A stretch of DNA of 64,000 bases from Sinonovacula constricta. Taxonomy: Eukaryota > Mollusca > Bivalvia > Cardiida > Solecurtidae. Every line of letters begins with the position of its first letter. Within the stretch, counting starts at the first letter, position 1. Made by a program: the position numbers and the translations under genes. Below the pieces are notes generated by a model. The model searched no databases and was not told where the DNA came from. It saw only the letters and a program-made list of their open reading frames with translations. The stretch is taken from contig CM017561.1 of assembly GCA_007844125.1 (NCBI GenBank), positions 26,125,038 to 26,189,037 of the forward strand. The letters are read 5' to 3'. Positions 1 through 11,352 of the stretch are shown one piece after another.

Positions 1-1145
1 TCCTTGTAAGTTTTAATGAAAATTAATCATTGCTCTTGGGTAGGTAGGCTTCCTCTAGGAGGATCATATTTAACAACGTTGGTCTTTAGTCTGCCATCAA
101 CTTTTACAAATTTGAACACAATACCTTTTAAACATGAGATAACACAGACACAATACAAAATGCAAATACATGTGTCATGTGTCATTATGGTCCAAATGGG
201 CAACCATACCACTTCAAAAAGACCCGACTCAATATCAGTTTATAACGCCTCACCTGCTAAGCATGCAGTGATTCGTCTTAGGCAGATAGTATAGATCTAG
301 ATCAACAGGTGCTCGCTGGGGCTGTCTGATCCGGATCTCCATTGTTTGCCGGTCAGTCTCCTTAAAAAGCCATGTTAGTTTTTAATTAGGTTGTAATAAA
401 TACGTATTTTAATACAGGGAATAAACAAATATAGCATGGGAAGGTTTCAGACACCGTTGTAGGCTTGAAAAGCTCTTATATACAGTATAACTGTCAATGT
501 CAGTCTGTATTATTTGTTTGATGTCGCGGATCATCTTTCAGCACAAACCCTTTATCTATTAATACAACGGTCTGGTCCCGAACCTTTTGTAACTATGTCC
601 CATGATACGACTGTACTAAACAGACATTATTGTGATGAATTGCACAGCCAAAATGCTTTTCTAAATATTTATCTCAATGCTTGTATTATTTATTCGTGTA
701 TATGTTTCCGTTGTGCGTTTTGTTGTTTTGTGTTTGTTTGTTTGTTGTTTTTTGGTTATAATTTATACTTTCAACACTTACCTCTGCAATTCATTTTTCT
801 TTTGACCCTCGTTTATCACTGATCGATTAATGGAAACTTATAGAAGGCATAGAAATAATATTTTGAAGATTTATCTTCGATGGTTATATACTTCATGTCA
901 ACAAATTGTTGTATTTGTTTATTAAATGATTAAGCTCTTCTGACGCATGTCTTATTTATAAATATTGCAGTAAACAGATGGGTATGTTCAATTATACTTT
1001 GTATTTAAAGTGAATGAGTATTTAAGTCTATTTGTTAAACAAAATGGTTTTGATAAAGAATGGGCCTATTAAGAGTTGCTTTACTTAGTTTTCACAGCGT
1101 GTAGGCTTAATAAAAATCTGATCAAGCCTTTTGCAGGTATCGTCT
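1..1145. other. No gene recognised
   Basis: AT-rich non-coding sequence. Short open frames here have no codon signature, domain or splice context. No repeat family seen elsewhere in the window was recognised. Confidence 0.5.
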
Positions 1146-1545
1146 ATATATTTTAATGAGGTGCCTTTAAACCAGTTTCCGTTCGAGTCCTAATATTAGG
1201 GAATCATTTTAACGATGTGTCTTTATACCAAAAGGATTTATATTGGGATGTCATTATAAAGATGTGTCTTTATACCAGGAGGGTCCTAATATTGGGGAAT
1301 CATTATAACGAGGTGTCCTTATACCAGGAGGGTCCTAATATTGGAGTATCATTATAACGAGGTAGCTTTATACCAGGAGGCTCTTTTTATTGGGATGTCA
1401 TTATAACGAGGTGTCTTTATACCAGGAGTGTCCTAATATTGGAGTATCATTATAACGAGGTGTCTTTATACCAGGAGGGTCCTAATATTGGGGAATAATT
1501 ATAACGCGGTGTCTTGATATCTGGAGGGTCCTAATATCTGGATAT
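1146..1545. repeat. 49-bp minisatellite, about 7-8 copies
   Basis: Tandem unit of about 49 bp marked by CATTATAACGAGGTGTCTTT, then ATACCAGGAGGGTCC, then TAATATTGGGGAAT. Outer copies (before about 1200 and after about 1500) are more diverged than the middle ones. Confidence 0.85.
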
Positions 1546-1730
1546 GTTATAATGAAATTATCTGAGGTAGCCAACAGTTTTATTTGGCGAGATGGTGGAA
1601 GAGAAAGCCGGCCATTCTTTGGTCTTAAAACCGAGACGGTCTTTATAGAGAAAATTTGGCACGTGCGGTGAGTTGCTATTAACAACACCTGGGTCTTCCG
1701 AGTGTGTCGGCCATTGTGCAAATATGAGTA

Positions 1731-2247
1731 TTTAAGGTGGTTTCTGAAGGTTTCACTTTTGTATTACATGCATCCAAATCAACGGTTGGGTATACCTTAA
1801 AAGATCGGCAATTGCTGTTTATTGGTGCCCACCATCATGTAAAAAATAAAACAAAACGCGCCACTTTTCATAACATACTGTATTTCCTATCTAAGCAACG
1901 CTGCACATTTAAGAATTATTAAACTAATAAAAATCTCGCGACCATCTTCTTTTCAGACCACGTTAAATGATAATCCGGGTAATCAGCTCTGACGTCGATA
2001 TCTATTTAGGTGAAATCGTCATCGTGCTTATTTATAGATTTGGAAATAATGGACATTGAAACATATATTGACGATATATTTCAAGATTTGTACTCTCTAG
2101 CGATTGAAGTAACGTTATAATCAGTAACTGCCTTAACTAAAGTATACTGGTAGTTTACCCAAGAATGTTGCAGAAATTTCCCAAAACACGGGTAAGATAT
2201 TATTACATGTAGATAAATGGGCAAACTGTCGGATACCACCTTTAAAA
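1731..2247 (+). mobile_element. TIR element (MITE-like family), copy 1
   Basis: About 515 bp bounded by an imperfect inverted terminal repeat: TTTAAGGTGGTTTC on the left and GGATACCACCTTTAAA on the right. The interior shares blocks with the copies at 7143, 16250, 26290 and 61962: a TTTCCTATCTAAGCAACGCTGCAC block, an AT stretch, a GACGTCGATATCTAT block and a GCAAACTGTCGGATACC end. No transposase is encoded, so it is non-autonomous. This copy lacks the CCACGTGAC block found in the others (CTCGCGACC instead). Confidence 0.7.
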
Positions 2248-3420
2248 AATGGGTCTGTTAAATGAGTTGGTCTTTATTGCGAGTATACCTCAAACTAAGC
2301 ATAGCCATAAGTTGAGTTGTTCTAAAAAAGAGCGAGTTTTTAATTTGCCATGTGGTTTTAAAGTAAGATACTTGCTAAATCAATTTGGTCTTTGTAGGTC
2401 GTCTTTCTTTGCACTTCTGCGCTCAAATAAATGTTTGCATTTCCTCTCGCTTTTAACTTGTTGGTATTTGGCCAGCCCTCTTATAGGTGTTCTTGATGTT
2501 CAATATGCAAATTCCTGCAGAAACTGTTGTGAGTTTTAGCAATTCTTAGACTTTACTGGGATATCCACATGTGCCTTTAGACTAAAGAGGTGCATAGCCC
2601 AAACAATCAGCCCTGAAGGCTTCCACCCCATTGGCAGAGGGATCTCTCGATAAGACATAAATCTCGTGAAGATTTTCATTATGTGACACTACCTTGCGTT
2701 GTCGCAGTTGAACGAGTGTATAGATTTAAAATTAATTTTCAGCATTTAATATTTATGAGCCAAGTTGAAAGCTAAAGCGTGATCACTTCTCCCGGTAACT
2801 AGTCTCTCCGAGAAGTTGTCAATTAGAGGTGTGCGTATGTGTGTGTGAGTGTAAACCGTCTCAAATACAAACGGAATGTTACTTTACATAAAATGCACCA
2901 GCAAAAGTACGTACGCTATTTTTGATATACATAACAGTTCACAGTGATGAAGGTTTAAATCAATTTTGACACGTTTAATTGATTGTTTTGGTCAAGTTTT
3001 ATGTCGATAAGGTGAATACAGCTGCAAAGCATGGCAAACCTATCTCATCACTTTATTTTGTTGCCAAAACGGTATAAGATATGTTTGTCGCGTTTCTGTA
3101 TTTATGTACCCAGTGTCAATTCAATTTAGCACAGCGTAGGTTTATAATAAGACTGTTGTCTCTCTATCACCCATCTGTTGGTATGTCAAGTTACATTGTT
3201 TTTATGACATGTTACAATGTTTGTAGTGTGTTATATCTCAGCATTAATGTTTTTAAGGGTCTATATGTCTGTGAGTCTATATTGTCCTTCCGTTGTCTCT
3301 TTGCTGTTTGTATATTCACAAATCTGTCTGCCTGTAAGCAGTTTGCGTGGCTGTTGTCTGACACTGTCTCTTCGTTTGTCTCTCTTTCGACTGTCTGTTC
3401 ACCTGTTTGTCTGTTCATTT
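2248..3420. other. No gene recognised
   Basis: Unique AT-rich sequence. From about 3230 it becomes T-rich with scattered GTCTGT and CTGTTTGT words leading into the GT microsatellite. The frames here are low-complexity. Confidence 0.45.
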
Positions 3421-3431
3421 AAGTAGTTGTG

Positions 3432-3601
<170 letters not shown>

Positions 3602-4163
3602 TAAAATCTCGATACAATTACATGTTCAGTCATATTGTCGACGTCTTGAATTTTTTTTGAGAAATAATCCCAAAACAAATGTGTCACTAGAACGACAGGC
3701 GCACTGAATACCAGCTGGAATACCTCCCCATATAACAATATTTGTATAGCACGTATTTGTCCGCATGCCGTCTATCTCTCTATATCTTATACAATGTAAC
3801 TTACTTTTAAATGATGTTCCTTTAGCCTGAAAGTGTGTATTTAAATGTAAACTCCATTTTAAAAAAAATGTTTTGACTCCATTCACATCAATGTACCATC
3901 AAATTTACAATTTCTAATATCATGCTCACATCAACAATTTTGTACCTGCCATATATATAACCATGTTATCACTGCCTGCCCAATATCTCTGTACCAGGTG
4001 TCACTTTTCCTTACAATTGTTTTAAAACTATTATAGATAACCTCTTTACAAAGTACACATTAGTGAACCGGCTAGCACGTTGACTCATTGCATGGGAAGA
4101 AAACAGAGCAATCACAAATCATTATCATTATTCTTACCCTTTACCTCTTTCTTATAGATTTTT

Positions 4164-4253
<90 letters not shown>

Positions 4254-4256
4254 AGT

Positions 4257-4322
<66 letters not shown>

Positions 4323-4547
4323 ACATAATCATCCATCTTACCCTTCCTCATAATAATTATAATCATCATCATCATCATCATCATCATCACATTCATATTC
4401 ATATTCATATTCAACATCATCCATCCATCCATCATCATCATCAATCATCATCCTCCATCATTCTTCATCATCATCCATCATCACCATCATCATTATCATC
4501 ATTACTCTCATCATTTTCATCATCTTCATTATCATCATCATCATGAG
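4164..4547. repeat. (ATC)n / CAT microsatellite, interrupted
   Basis: Trinucleotide CAT/ATC repeats, long and near-pure at 4164-4323, then broken by TAATC, CATTCATATTCATATTC and CCATCCATCC variants up to about 4547. Confidence 0.95.
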
Positions 4548-4617
4548 TGATGATATATATTGATGGCATGATAGTTGGCATGATAGTGATGAGGATGTAG
4601 TGTTTGGATGGTGGTGT

Positions 4618-5933
4618 TACGGTTGTGATGATGGTGATGGTGATAATGCGGTTGGTGGGACGGCGATAGAGGTGATGTTACTGTTGTGATGATGTGATTA
4701 GTGATGATGGTGATGGTGATAATGTGGTTGGTTGGACGGTGATAGAGGTGATGTTACTGTTGTGATTATGTGATTAGTGATGATGGTGATGGTGATAATG
4801 CGGTTGGTGGGACGGTGATAGAGGTGATGTTTCTGTTGTGATGATGTGATTAGTGATGATGGTGATGATGATAATGCGGTTGGTGGGACGGTGATAGAGG
4901 TGATGTTACTGTTGTGATGATGTGATTAGTGATGATGGTGATGGTGATAATGCGTTTGGTGGGACGGTGATAGAGGTGATGTTTCTGTTGTGATGATGTG
5001 ATTAGTGATGATGGTGATGGTGACAATGCGGTTGGTTGGACGGTGATAGAGGTGATATTTCTGCTGTGATGATGTGATTAGTGATGATGGTGATGGTGAT
5101 AATGCGGTTGGTTGGACGGTGATAGAGGTGATGTTTCTGTTGTAATGATGTGATTAGTGATGATGGTGATGGTGATAATGCGGTTGGTGAGACGGCGATA
5201 GAGGTGATGTTACTGTTGTGATGATGTGATTAGCGATGATGGTGATGGTGATAATGCGGTTGGTAGGACGGTGATAGAGGTGATGTTGCTGTTGTGATGA
5301 TGTGATTAGTGATGATGGTGATGGTGATAATGCGGTTGGTAGGACGGCGATAGAGGTGATGTTGCTGTTGTGATGATGTGATTAGTGATGATGGTGATGG
5401 TGATAATGCGGTTGGTAGGACGGCGATAGAGGTGATGTTTCTGTTGTGATGATGTGATTAGTGATAATGGTGATGGTGACAATGCGATTGGTAGGACGGT
5501 GATAGAGGTGATGTTTCTGTTGTGATGATGTGATTAGTGATAATGGTGATGGTGACAATGCGATTGGTAGGACGGTGATAGAGGTGATGTTTCTGTTGTG
5601 ATGATGTGATTAGTGATAATGGTGATGGTGACAATGCGATTGGTAGGACGGCGATAGAGGTGATGTTTCTGTTGTGATGATGTGATTAGTGATAATGGTG
5701 ATGGTGATAATGTGGTTGGTTGGACGGTGATAGAGGTGATGTTTCTGTTGCGATGATGTGATTAGTGATAATGGTGATGGTGACAATGCGTTTGGTGGGA
5801 CGGCGATAGAGGTGATGTTTCTGTTGCGATGATGTGATTAGTGATGATGATGATGGTGATAATGCGGTTGGTGGGACGGTGATAGAGGTGATGTAACTGT
5901 TGTGATGATGTGATTAATGATGATTGTGATAGT
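4618..5933. repeat. 76-bp minisatellite, 17 copies
   Basis: Seventeen units spaced 76 bp apart, counted at the GACGGTGATAGAGG / GACGGCGATAGAGG word (4659, 4735, and so on to 5875). Each unit is GATGATGTGATTAGTGATGA, then GGTGATGGTGATAATGCGG, then the counting word and a GATGTTACTGTTGT end. Variants (TTAC/TTTC, GCGG/GCGA/GTGG, ATGGTGATAA/ATGGTGACAA) cluster in neighbouring copies, showing local expansion. The array ends about 95 bp before the splice acceptor of the start exon at 6031. Confidence 0.95.
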
Positions 5934-5935
5934 GA

Positions 5936-5943
5936 TGACGTCA
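5936..5943. promoter_or_regulatory. Perfect CRE palindrome (TGACGTCA)
   Basis: Consensus CREB/ATF 8-mer 87 bp before the acceptor of the start exon at 6031. A second copy at 6098-6105 falls inside that exon's coding sequence. Binding is not shown by sequence alone. Confidence 0.3.
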
Positions 5944-6030
5944 ATGTTATAATAATAATGTTAATTAAGGAAGATATTTATGAAGTGAGGCTGGTAGTCA
6001 TGTTTTGTTATTTGCTTATTGCTGTTTCAG

Positions 6031-6051
6031 TGACGGTTCTATTATGAAGCC
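6031..6051 (+). other. 5' untranslated part of the start exon at 6052
   Basis: The 21 nt between the splice acceptor and the ATG contain an in-frame stop (TGA 6031-6033) and a short out-of-frame uORF start at 6044. The acceptor implies at least one further non-coding exon upstream, which I could not place. Confidence 0.5.
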
Positions 6052-6200
6052 ATGAACGGAGAGGGTGTTCCGCTTGTCCTGCTAATGTTCATCATAATGA
6101 CGTCATTAGGAACTGTTGCCGGAAACATGGAACTCCCTTTCCGGGAATCTCCGAATATCATTCACTTAGCGAACGGAAGTAGATTTATCCAGGCAACAAG
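6052..6200 (+). CDS. Signal-peptide start exon, possible alternative first coding exon of the Wnt7-like gene
   Basis: An exon is bounded by an acceptor (TTATTGCTGTTTCAG, ending at 6030) and a donor (ACAAG|GTGAGT at 6201). In-frame TGA at 6031-6033 makes the ATG at 6052 the first usable start in frame; a three-codon uORF (ATG at 6044) ends at the TGA overlapping it. It encodes 49 residues plus 2 nt. Residues 6-20 (VPLVLLMFIIMTSLG) form a strong hydrophobic core with a plausible cleavage site near TVAG (about residue 24). A hydrophilic tail follows, with an N-glycosylation sequon Asn41-Gly-Ser. The end phase is identical to that of the exon at 29477, so splicing to 49156 would give ...[16 protein letters not shown] in frame. 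No other + strand partner exon was seen in between. It could instead begin an unrelated gene. Seen: splice sites, phase, signal peptide. Inferred: linkage to Wnt. Confidence 0.55.
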
Positions 6201-6419
6201 GTGAGTTCATTTTCTGAATGATTTTTGTGTTCATTAATTTGATATTACATTGTATATACCATTATGCCAAGTCCTACAAAATGCAAAGTTTGAGTTGATT
6301 GACAATTGTTGAAATGCAAAGTTTAATATATTAATCACTGACTATGTGATGTAATGATAAGCTGTAGCTGATTTTATTAAAACGGAAAGAAAAACAAAAA
6401 TGGTCACACGGAACACCTT

Positions 6420-6960
6420 TATTGGTGTTATTTTTTAAGACCAGCGGACCTTATTAAAGATGATACTACTTGGTATAAGTGTCGGTTATTTTAGTAATGT
6501 TATGGGTGTGAAGGTATTCACCGCAATGTTCCTTGCAGGTGGGGTGAAATATATTGGCGGTGATACAACGGCTTGCACCACAGCCACCCCAAATTCCACC
6601 ATTAAATCACGAAAACGACCCAATGGAGGTCTTGAATTTTTTTCAGATCCCACATACATCATTAACAAAAACATACTTACGCGTCGGTGTCTCTTTGATT
6701 AGTTCTTAATGACAGAAACAAGCCGGGGAATACGGAACTGGCTCGCGCACGGCTAACCCAAACAACCGGATTCTGGGCTCACCTCAAAAGAGTCCTGCAG
6801 CGAGCCAGATTTGTTTGTTTAACGTTCAAACAAACAACGGTCTGCTAATGAGCACAAAACGGTGTAAAACTCGCAGACAAGATAGACAGAAAGGTTGAAC
6901 CCAATGTAACGGATGCGAACAGATTAAAGATAGTATCCCTTGCTTAAAGAATGGTAAAAA
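6420..6960. other. Unexplained block of moderate GC with paired open frames
   Basis: From about 6420 to 6960 the sequence differs from its AT-rich flanks. Open frames exist on both strands (6460-6702 +, 6486-6674 -) but neither shows a domain, signal peptide or splice context I recognise. The part at 6710-6860 is CpG-containing. A short inverted pair (TTTGTTTG ... CAAACAAACAA) lies at about 6810-6840. It may be a fragment of an unidentified transposon. Confidence 0.3.
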
Positions 6961-7142
6961 AAGCTAAAATAAATTTTCATCCGTGTGTTCATTTGTTGTT
7001 TCTTTCCAACAAATTTAATGGTCAAAACACAACATTTTCTCTGCATTTTTTGTTGTTTTCTTTTGTATGCCTATGATATGTACTGTTTGTATCTGTCTTG
7101 AATTAAGGTTAAATGAAAATAAATAATATTCTATTTACACTT

Positions 7143-7624
7143 TTTAAAGGTGGCTTCAAACAGTATATTATTCTCAATTTACCAAATAAGTCATTGGTAA
7201 CTAAAAAAAGCCCTGCAAGTGTAATTGGTGTCCTAAATCTGTGCAAACAGTGAAGCATAAATCCCCACTCGTCATTACAAAACGATATTTCCTATCTGAG
7301 CCACGCTGCAGATAGCTATTTTAAACTAAGAAAACCACGTGACATCTTACTTTTGAGATAACATTACATCGTCATTATTGGTAATCCGCCATGACGTCGA
7401 TATCTATTTTTAGCAGAGATCACTATCGTCATTATTTGTAGATTTGGTAGAATGGAAATTTAGAGTGATGTTTCTCAATTTGTGCTGTCTAACAATATTG
7501 GTAGTGTTTTTACGTAGAATAAAGTATGAGGTTATGCAGAAATTATGCCTAAATTTCCCCAAAATGGTGTGAAAAACTTGTACATGCATTTGATGTAGGC
7601 AGACTGTTGGGTATTATCTTTAAT
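7143..7624 (+). mobile_element. TIR element (MITE-like family), copy 2
   Basis: About 480 bp; left end TTTAAAGGTGGCTTC, right end GGGTATTATCTTTAA. The interior has the family blocks: TTTCCTATCTGAGCCACGC, AAGAAAACCACGTGACATC, ATGACGTCGATATCTATTTT and CAGAAATTATGCC. No coding capacity. Confidence 0.75.
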
Positions 7625-8734
7625 GCTGTCTACAGCACATTCCACATTTCAAATAAAATCATCTACCTAAGGATCATTCTCTATCTTTAACTTGTTAAGC
7701 ATATTTTATTTTTAACACATTATACTGATGGCATCCTAAGTCTTAACTTCCTTAACTATATTACTTATATATATTGATAGCGCCATTTTAAACACTACTC
7801 AACATTCTATACATATCCTTACCATGTGTAGTTTTATTGATCTTTCTGTACAACAGTCGACATTTTGGAGGATGGTTTGCGTTGAGTAAGCGCGTACGTG
7901 CGTGTGTGTGTGCGTGTGTGATGGGGGGTGGGGGCGTGGGGCGGGGAGGGTGGAGTCAAACTGTTTGCTTCTTTTCCTTTGCTAGTATTTTGTTATAGGT
8001 CTTTTTGTTTCATAGGATCTGATGATGGGATAACAAAATTTATTTGTTTAAATAGTCGTTTGTAAAAAGAATGACAATATACTATATATAGACGACAAAA
8101 GTGAAGAATCTGTTATGTACTGTTCACATTATAAATGAGTTCGAGATTAGCTGAACATGTATTCGTGTGTATGAACTATACATTGTTTAGCCTAAACCTG
8201 TCTCGCAGAAGTATACATACACGTGGCATGGCAATTTTGAGTCCGATTCCCGATTACCAACTAAAATTTAACAGTTCATAAAACAGAATAGTTTATGTTT
8301 AACTAGAATTTCAACTTATAGACACAAAGGTGTTTCTACGTGTTTGTATTAATAAGGTCAAGGTCGACTCTATGTTAGGAAATCGCCGGATGACGTTCTG
8401 ATTTAGTTGTTCGCATATATCTGCATCTGCCGTTAAAATAGCGGTAATCAATAGCAATAGCAATCACTGCAACTTATTTCTTGTAATTTCAATAATATTT
8501 TCAAACTTCAATTTCAAATTTAATCTAAGAATTAACTTGCAGATGAAAGTCTGCGACTCGCTTATGACTTTCGTTGGCCTTTAATTAGACTTGTTTACGG
8601 GTAGTCGTCCCCACTTAAAACACAAGATGATATAAACATATCACAAAACATCAAAACGCACGACACTCAAGAAGACAAACACTTACAGTTTTGTTCATAT
8701 TTAATCAACTTTATTCTATGTGTTGTAAAATTTA
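7625..8734. other. No gene recognised
   Basis: Unique AT-rich sequence. There is a short GT/GC patch and a G-rich stretch (GGGGGGTGGGGGCGTGGGGCGG) at about 7890-7950. No exon-like segment was found. Confidence 0.45.
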
Positions 8735-9460
8735 AATATAATACAATACGATACAATAGAATACTACAATACAATACACCGGACCTGGTAGCGCAATCGA
8801 TAGAGCGTCGGCTCCAGGTACGGGAGGCCCCGGGTTCGATCCCGGGCCGCGACATACCAAAGTCGTTAACAATGGTAGTGGTATAGCTCCCCTTGTTAAC
8901 GCTCAAGCAAATATAAGGGTAGTTCCACGACCGGTTGGCCCGGTGTCAGGATAATGTGACTGGGTGTGGTATCATGCCAGGTGTTCACGGCATGCTATAC
9001 ACAGTGAAGGCAGCACTATATCTGCTTCAAGTGGACATCGTCTCCAGATAACTGAAATACTGTTGGTGGGACGATAAACCCAATAAACAAACAAACAATA
9101 CAATACAATTCGGTACGATACTATACAATATAAAACGATACAATAAATATTAGTCTGCAATAAATACAATACAATACGACACAATACGATACGATACTAT
9201 AAATACAATACGATACAATACGATAAATACAAAACAATATATTACGACAATACAAACCGATACGATACAATGCAATAAATACAATCCAATGCAACACACT
9301 ACAATACGATACAAAAAGATAAATACAATACGATACAGCACGATAAATACAATACAATACGATACAATACAATGCGATACGATACGATACGATATATACA
9401 ATACTATAAATACATAATACGATATACGATATAATAAATAAATACAATACGATACAAGCG
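8735..9460. repeat. ATACA/ATACG pentamer-based array, split by a SINE
   Basis: Degenerate repeats of AATAC, GATAC and AAATAC words at 8735-8777 and 9095-9460. The SINE at 8778-9094 inserted into the array. Reverse-strand frames rich in Tyr, Ile, Val, Cys and Leu are by-products. Confidence 0.85.
8778..9094 (+). mobile_element. tRNA-derived SINE, full length
   Basis: It starts ACCGGACCTGGTAGCG and carries Pol III-type boxes: an A-like box (TAGCGCAATCGATAGAGCG, about 8788-8806) and a B box (GGTTCGATCCC, about 8832-8842). The body includes CATACCAAAGTCGTT and TATCATGCCAGGTGTTCACG. It ends ACGATAAACCCAATAAACA plus CAAA repeats. A perfect 12-bp target-site duplication ACAATACAATAC flanks it (8766-8777 and 9095-9106), although the target is itself repetitive. 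Other copies are at 11026 (-), 48559 (- partial) and 51573 (+ truncated). Confidence 0.9.
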
Positions 9461-9957
9461 TTATTTATGGTCGTTTTGATTTATCAGTAACAGATAACCT
9501 TAGCTTAGACAAGCAATTGACCGATCTTTCGGTTTTTGTACATATTCAATCAACCTAATTCTACATGCCATGTTTTTAAAGCCAAAACTTATTTCCATAC
9601 GCACTTTTTAGACACATAAATACACACAAACAATGTTCGCTCATGCACACCCACACATAACTATATGCACACTTACATTAATACACGATTTATAACTGTA
9701 GTTTAAAGACGCGTTACATATATGTTTTGAGCATGTTGTATAAATGATCGATGAAGATGCTGGCAGATTTCAACAAAATGTGCTATTTATCACTGTTGTT
9801 GGCAAGTACTTTATATTCTGCTGTGCGACATAACTGACATACGGCAGACAACCAACTTCTAGCTACACTGTATACATACCAACACTAGAACGTGTTGCGG
9901 GCCTTCTGTAACAGTATTCGTAAATATTCTTTTCAAAATATTAATTATTAAAAATCG
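9461..9957. other. No gene recognised
   Basis: Unique AT-rich sequence with no exon-like segment or family repeat that I can identify. Confidence 0.45.
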
Positions 9958-10392
9958 CTGTGGAAACAGACGATCGCTGTGTCAGGAAACAGACGATCGC
10001 TGTGTCAGGAAACAGACGATCGCTGTGGAAACAGACAATCGCTGTGTCAGGAAACAGACAATCGCTGTGTCAGGAAACAGACGATCACTGTGGAAATAGA
10101 CGATCGCTATGTCAGGACATAGACGATCGCTGTGTCAGGAAACAGACAATCGCTGTGTCAGGAAACAGACGATCGTTGTGTCAGGAAACAGACAATCGCT
10201 GTGTCAGGAAACAGACGATCGCTGTGGAAACAGACGATCGCTGTGTCAGGAAACAGACAATCGCTGTATCAGGAAACAGACGATCGCTGTGGAAACAGTC
10301 GATCGCTGTGTCAGGAAACAGACGATCGCTGTGTCAGGAAACAGACGATCGCTGTTAAAACAGACAATCGCTGTGTCTGGAAACAGACTATG
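9958..10392. repeat. 19/23-bp minisatellite with CGATCG core, about 20 copies
   Basis: Two unit lengths alternate: GGAAACAGACGATCGCTGTG and a longer form with TCA added before the next GGAAACAG. Most copies carry the palindrome CGATCG; some have CAATCG. Open frames arise because the lengths keep stops away; they are not genes. Confidence 0.93.
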
Positions 10393-10619
10393 ACTATGAA
10401 ACAAGTGTCAACCAACGGGGTTTACATACGGCACACAAATATGTTAAATTGAACTAAGATCGTGAGACGCTTAGTCTACACATTACGTCACAGATGTTAA
10501 CTTATTATAATTCTTTTTCAATGATTTCCCTTGTTTTTGTAGATGATTTATTTGCAATGGAATGTGTTATTGTCTGTTATTTGTATTGTATGCTAAATTG
10601 CTCATTAACCGCCTAGAGC

Positions 10620-10682
10620 CGCAATGAGTTTAATAAAGTTCAGATAAGTTGAACTGAGTTGGGTTGAGTTGAGTTGAGTTGA
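10620..10682. repeat. GTTGA short tandem repeat
   Basis: Degenerate GAGTTGAGTT-type pentamers just after an otherwise unique AT-rich stretch (10393-10620). Confidence 0.6.
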
Positions 10683-11025
10683 TTTGTGTTAAATGTATGT
10701 GTGTGCTGCTGGGAAGATAAGCCATTGTCATTTTTCCTTAGTTCAGAAAATACACATGACATTTTTAAACATTTTGTCAAAGGTCTAGCATTTAAATATC
10801 ACCCGTCGAATATGCTTATTTGCAATGTATAACTGGATGTAAATTGGTTCCAAAAGTAACTATTTATATACGACGAAGGCAAACTTTATTAATTATAACG
10901 ACATCCTCTTGCTGTTGACGGGGTTGTTGTGGCACTCTGTAGTTTTATTGTAAAGACTGGTAGTCATGTCAATTATTGAGAAAAGTCAAATCAAAATATA
11001 AATGAAATATTTTGAACAGCATTGT

Positions 11026-11340
11026 TTGTTTGTTTGTTTATTGGGTTTATCGTACACAGTATTTCAGTTATCTGGAGACCGTGTCCACTTGAAGCAGATA
11101 TAGTACTGCCTTCACTGTGTATAGCATGTCGTGAACACCTGGCATGATACCACACCCAGTGACATTATCCTCACACCAGGCCAACCAGTCGTGGAACTAC
11201 CCTTATATTTGCTTGAGCGTTAGCAAGGGAGCTATACCACTACCATTTTTAACGACTTTGGTATGTCGTGGTCCGGGATCGAACCAGGGGCCTCCCGTAC
11301 CTGGAGCCGACGCTCTACCGATTGCGCTACCAGGTCCGGT
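11026..11340 (-). mobile_element. tRNA-derived SINE, full length, minus strand
   Basis: Reverse-complement copy of the SINE at 8778. It begins on + with the (TTTG)n tail and TTTATTGGGTTTATCG, and ends with ACCAGGTCCGGT, the complement of the tRNA-like head. A perfect, non-repetitive 12-bp target-site duplication GAACAGCATTGT lies at 11014-11025 and 11341-11352, which fixes both ends. The B box is at about 11273-11286 in reverse complement, altered relative to the 8778 copy. Confidence 0.95.
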
Positions 11341-11352
11341 GAACAGCATTGT

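Noticed and set aside
8788..8850. Functional tRNA gene
   Set aside because: A and B boxes are those of a SINE head: the same body, tail and target-site duplications follow, and copies occur elsewhere in the window.
9095..9460. Telomere-like repeat
   Set aside because: The words are AATAC/GATAC, not the TTAGGG of molluscan telomeres, and the array is interstitial and degenerate.
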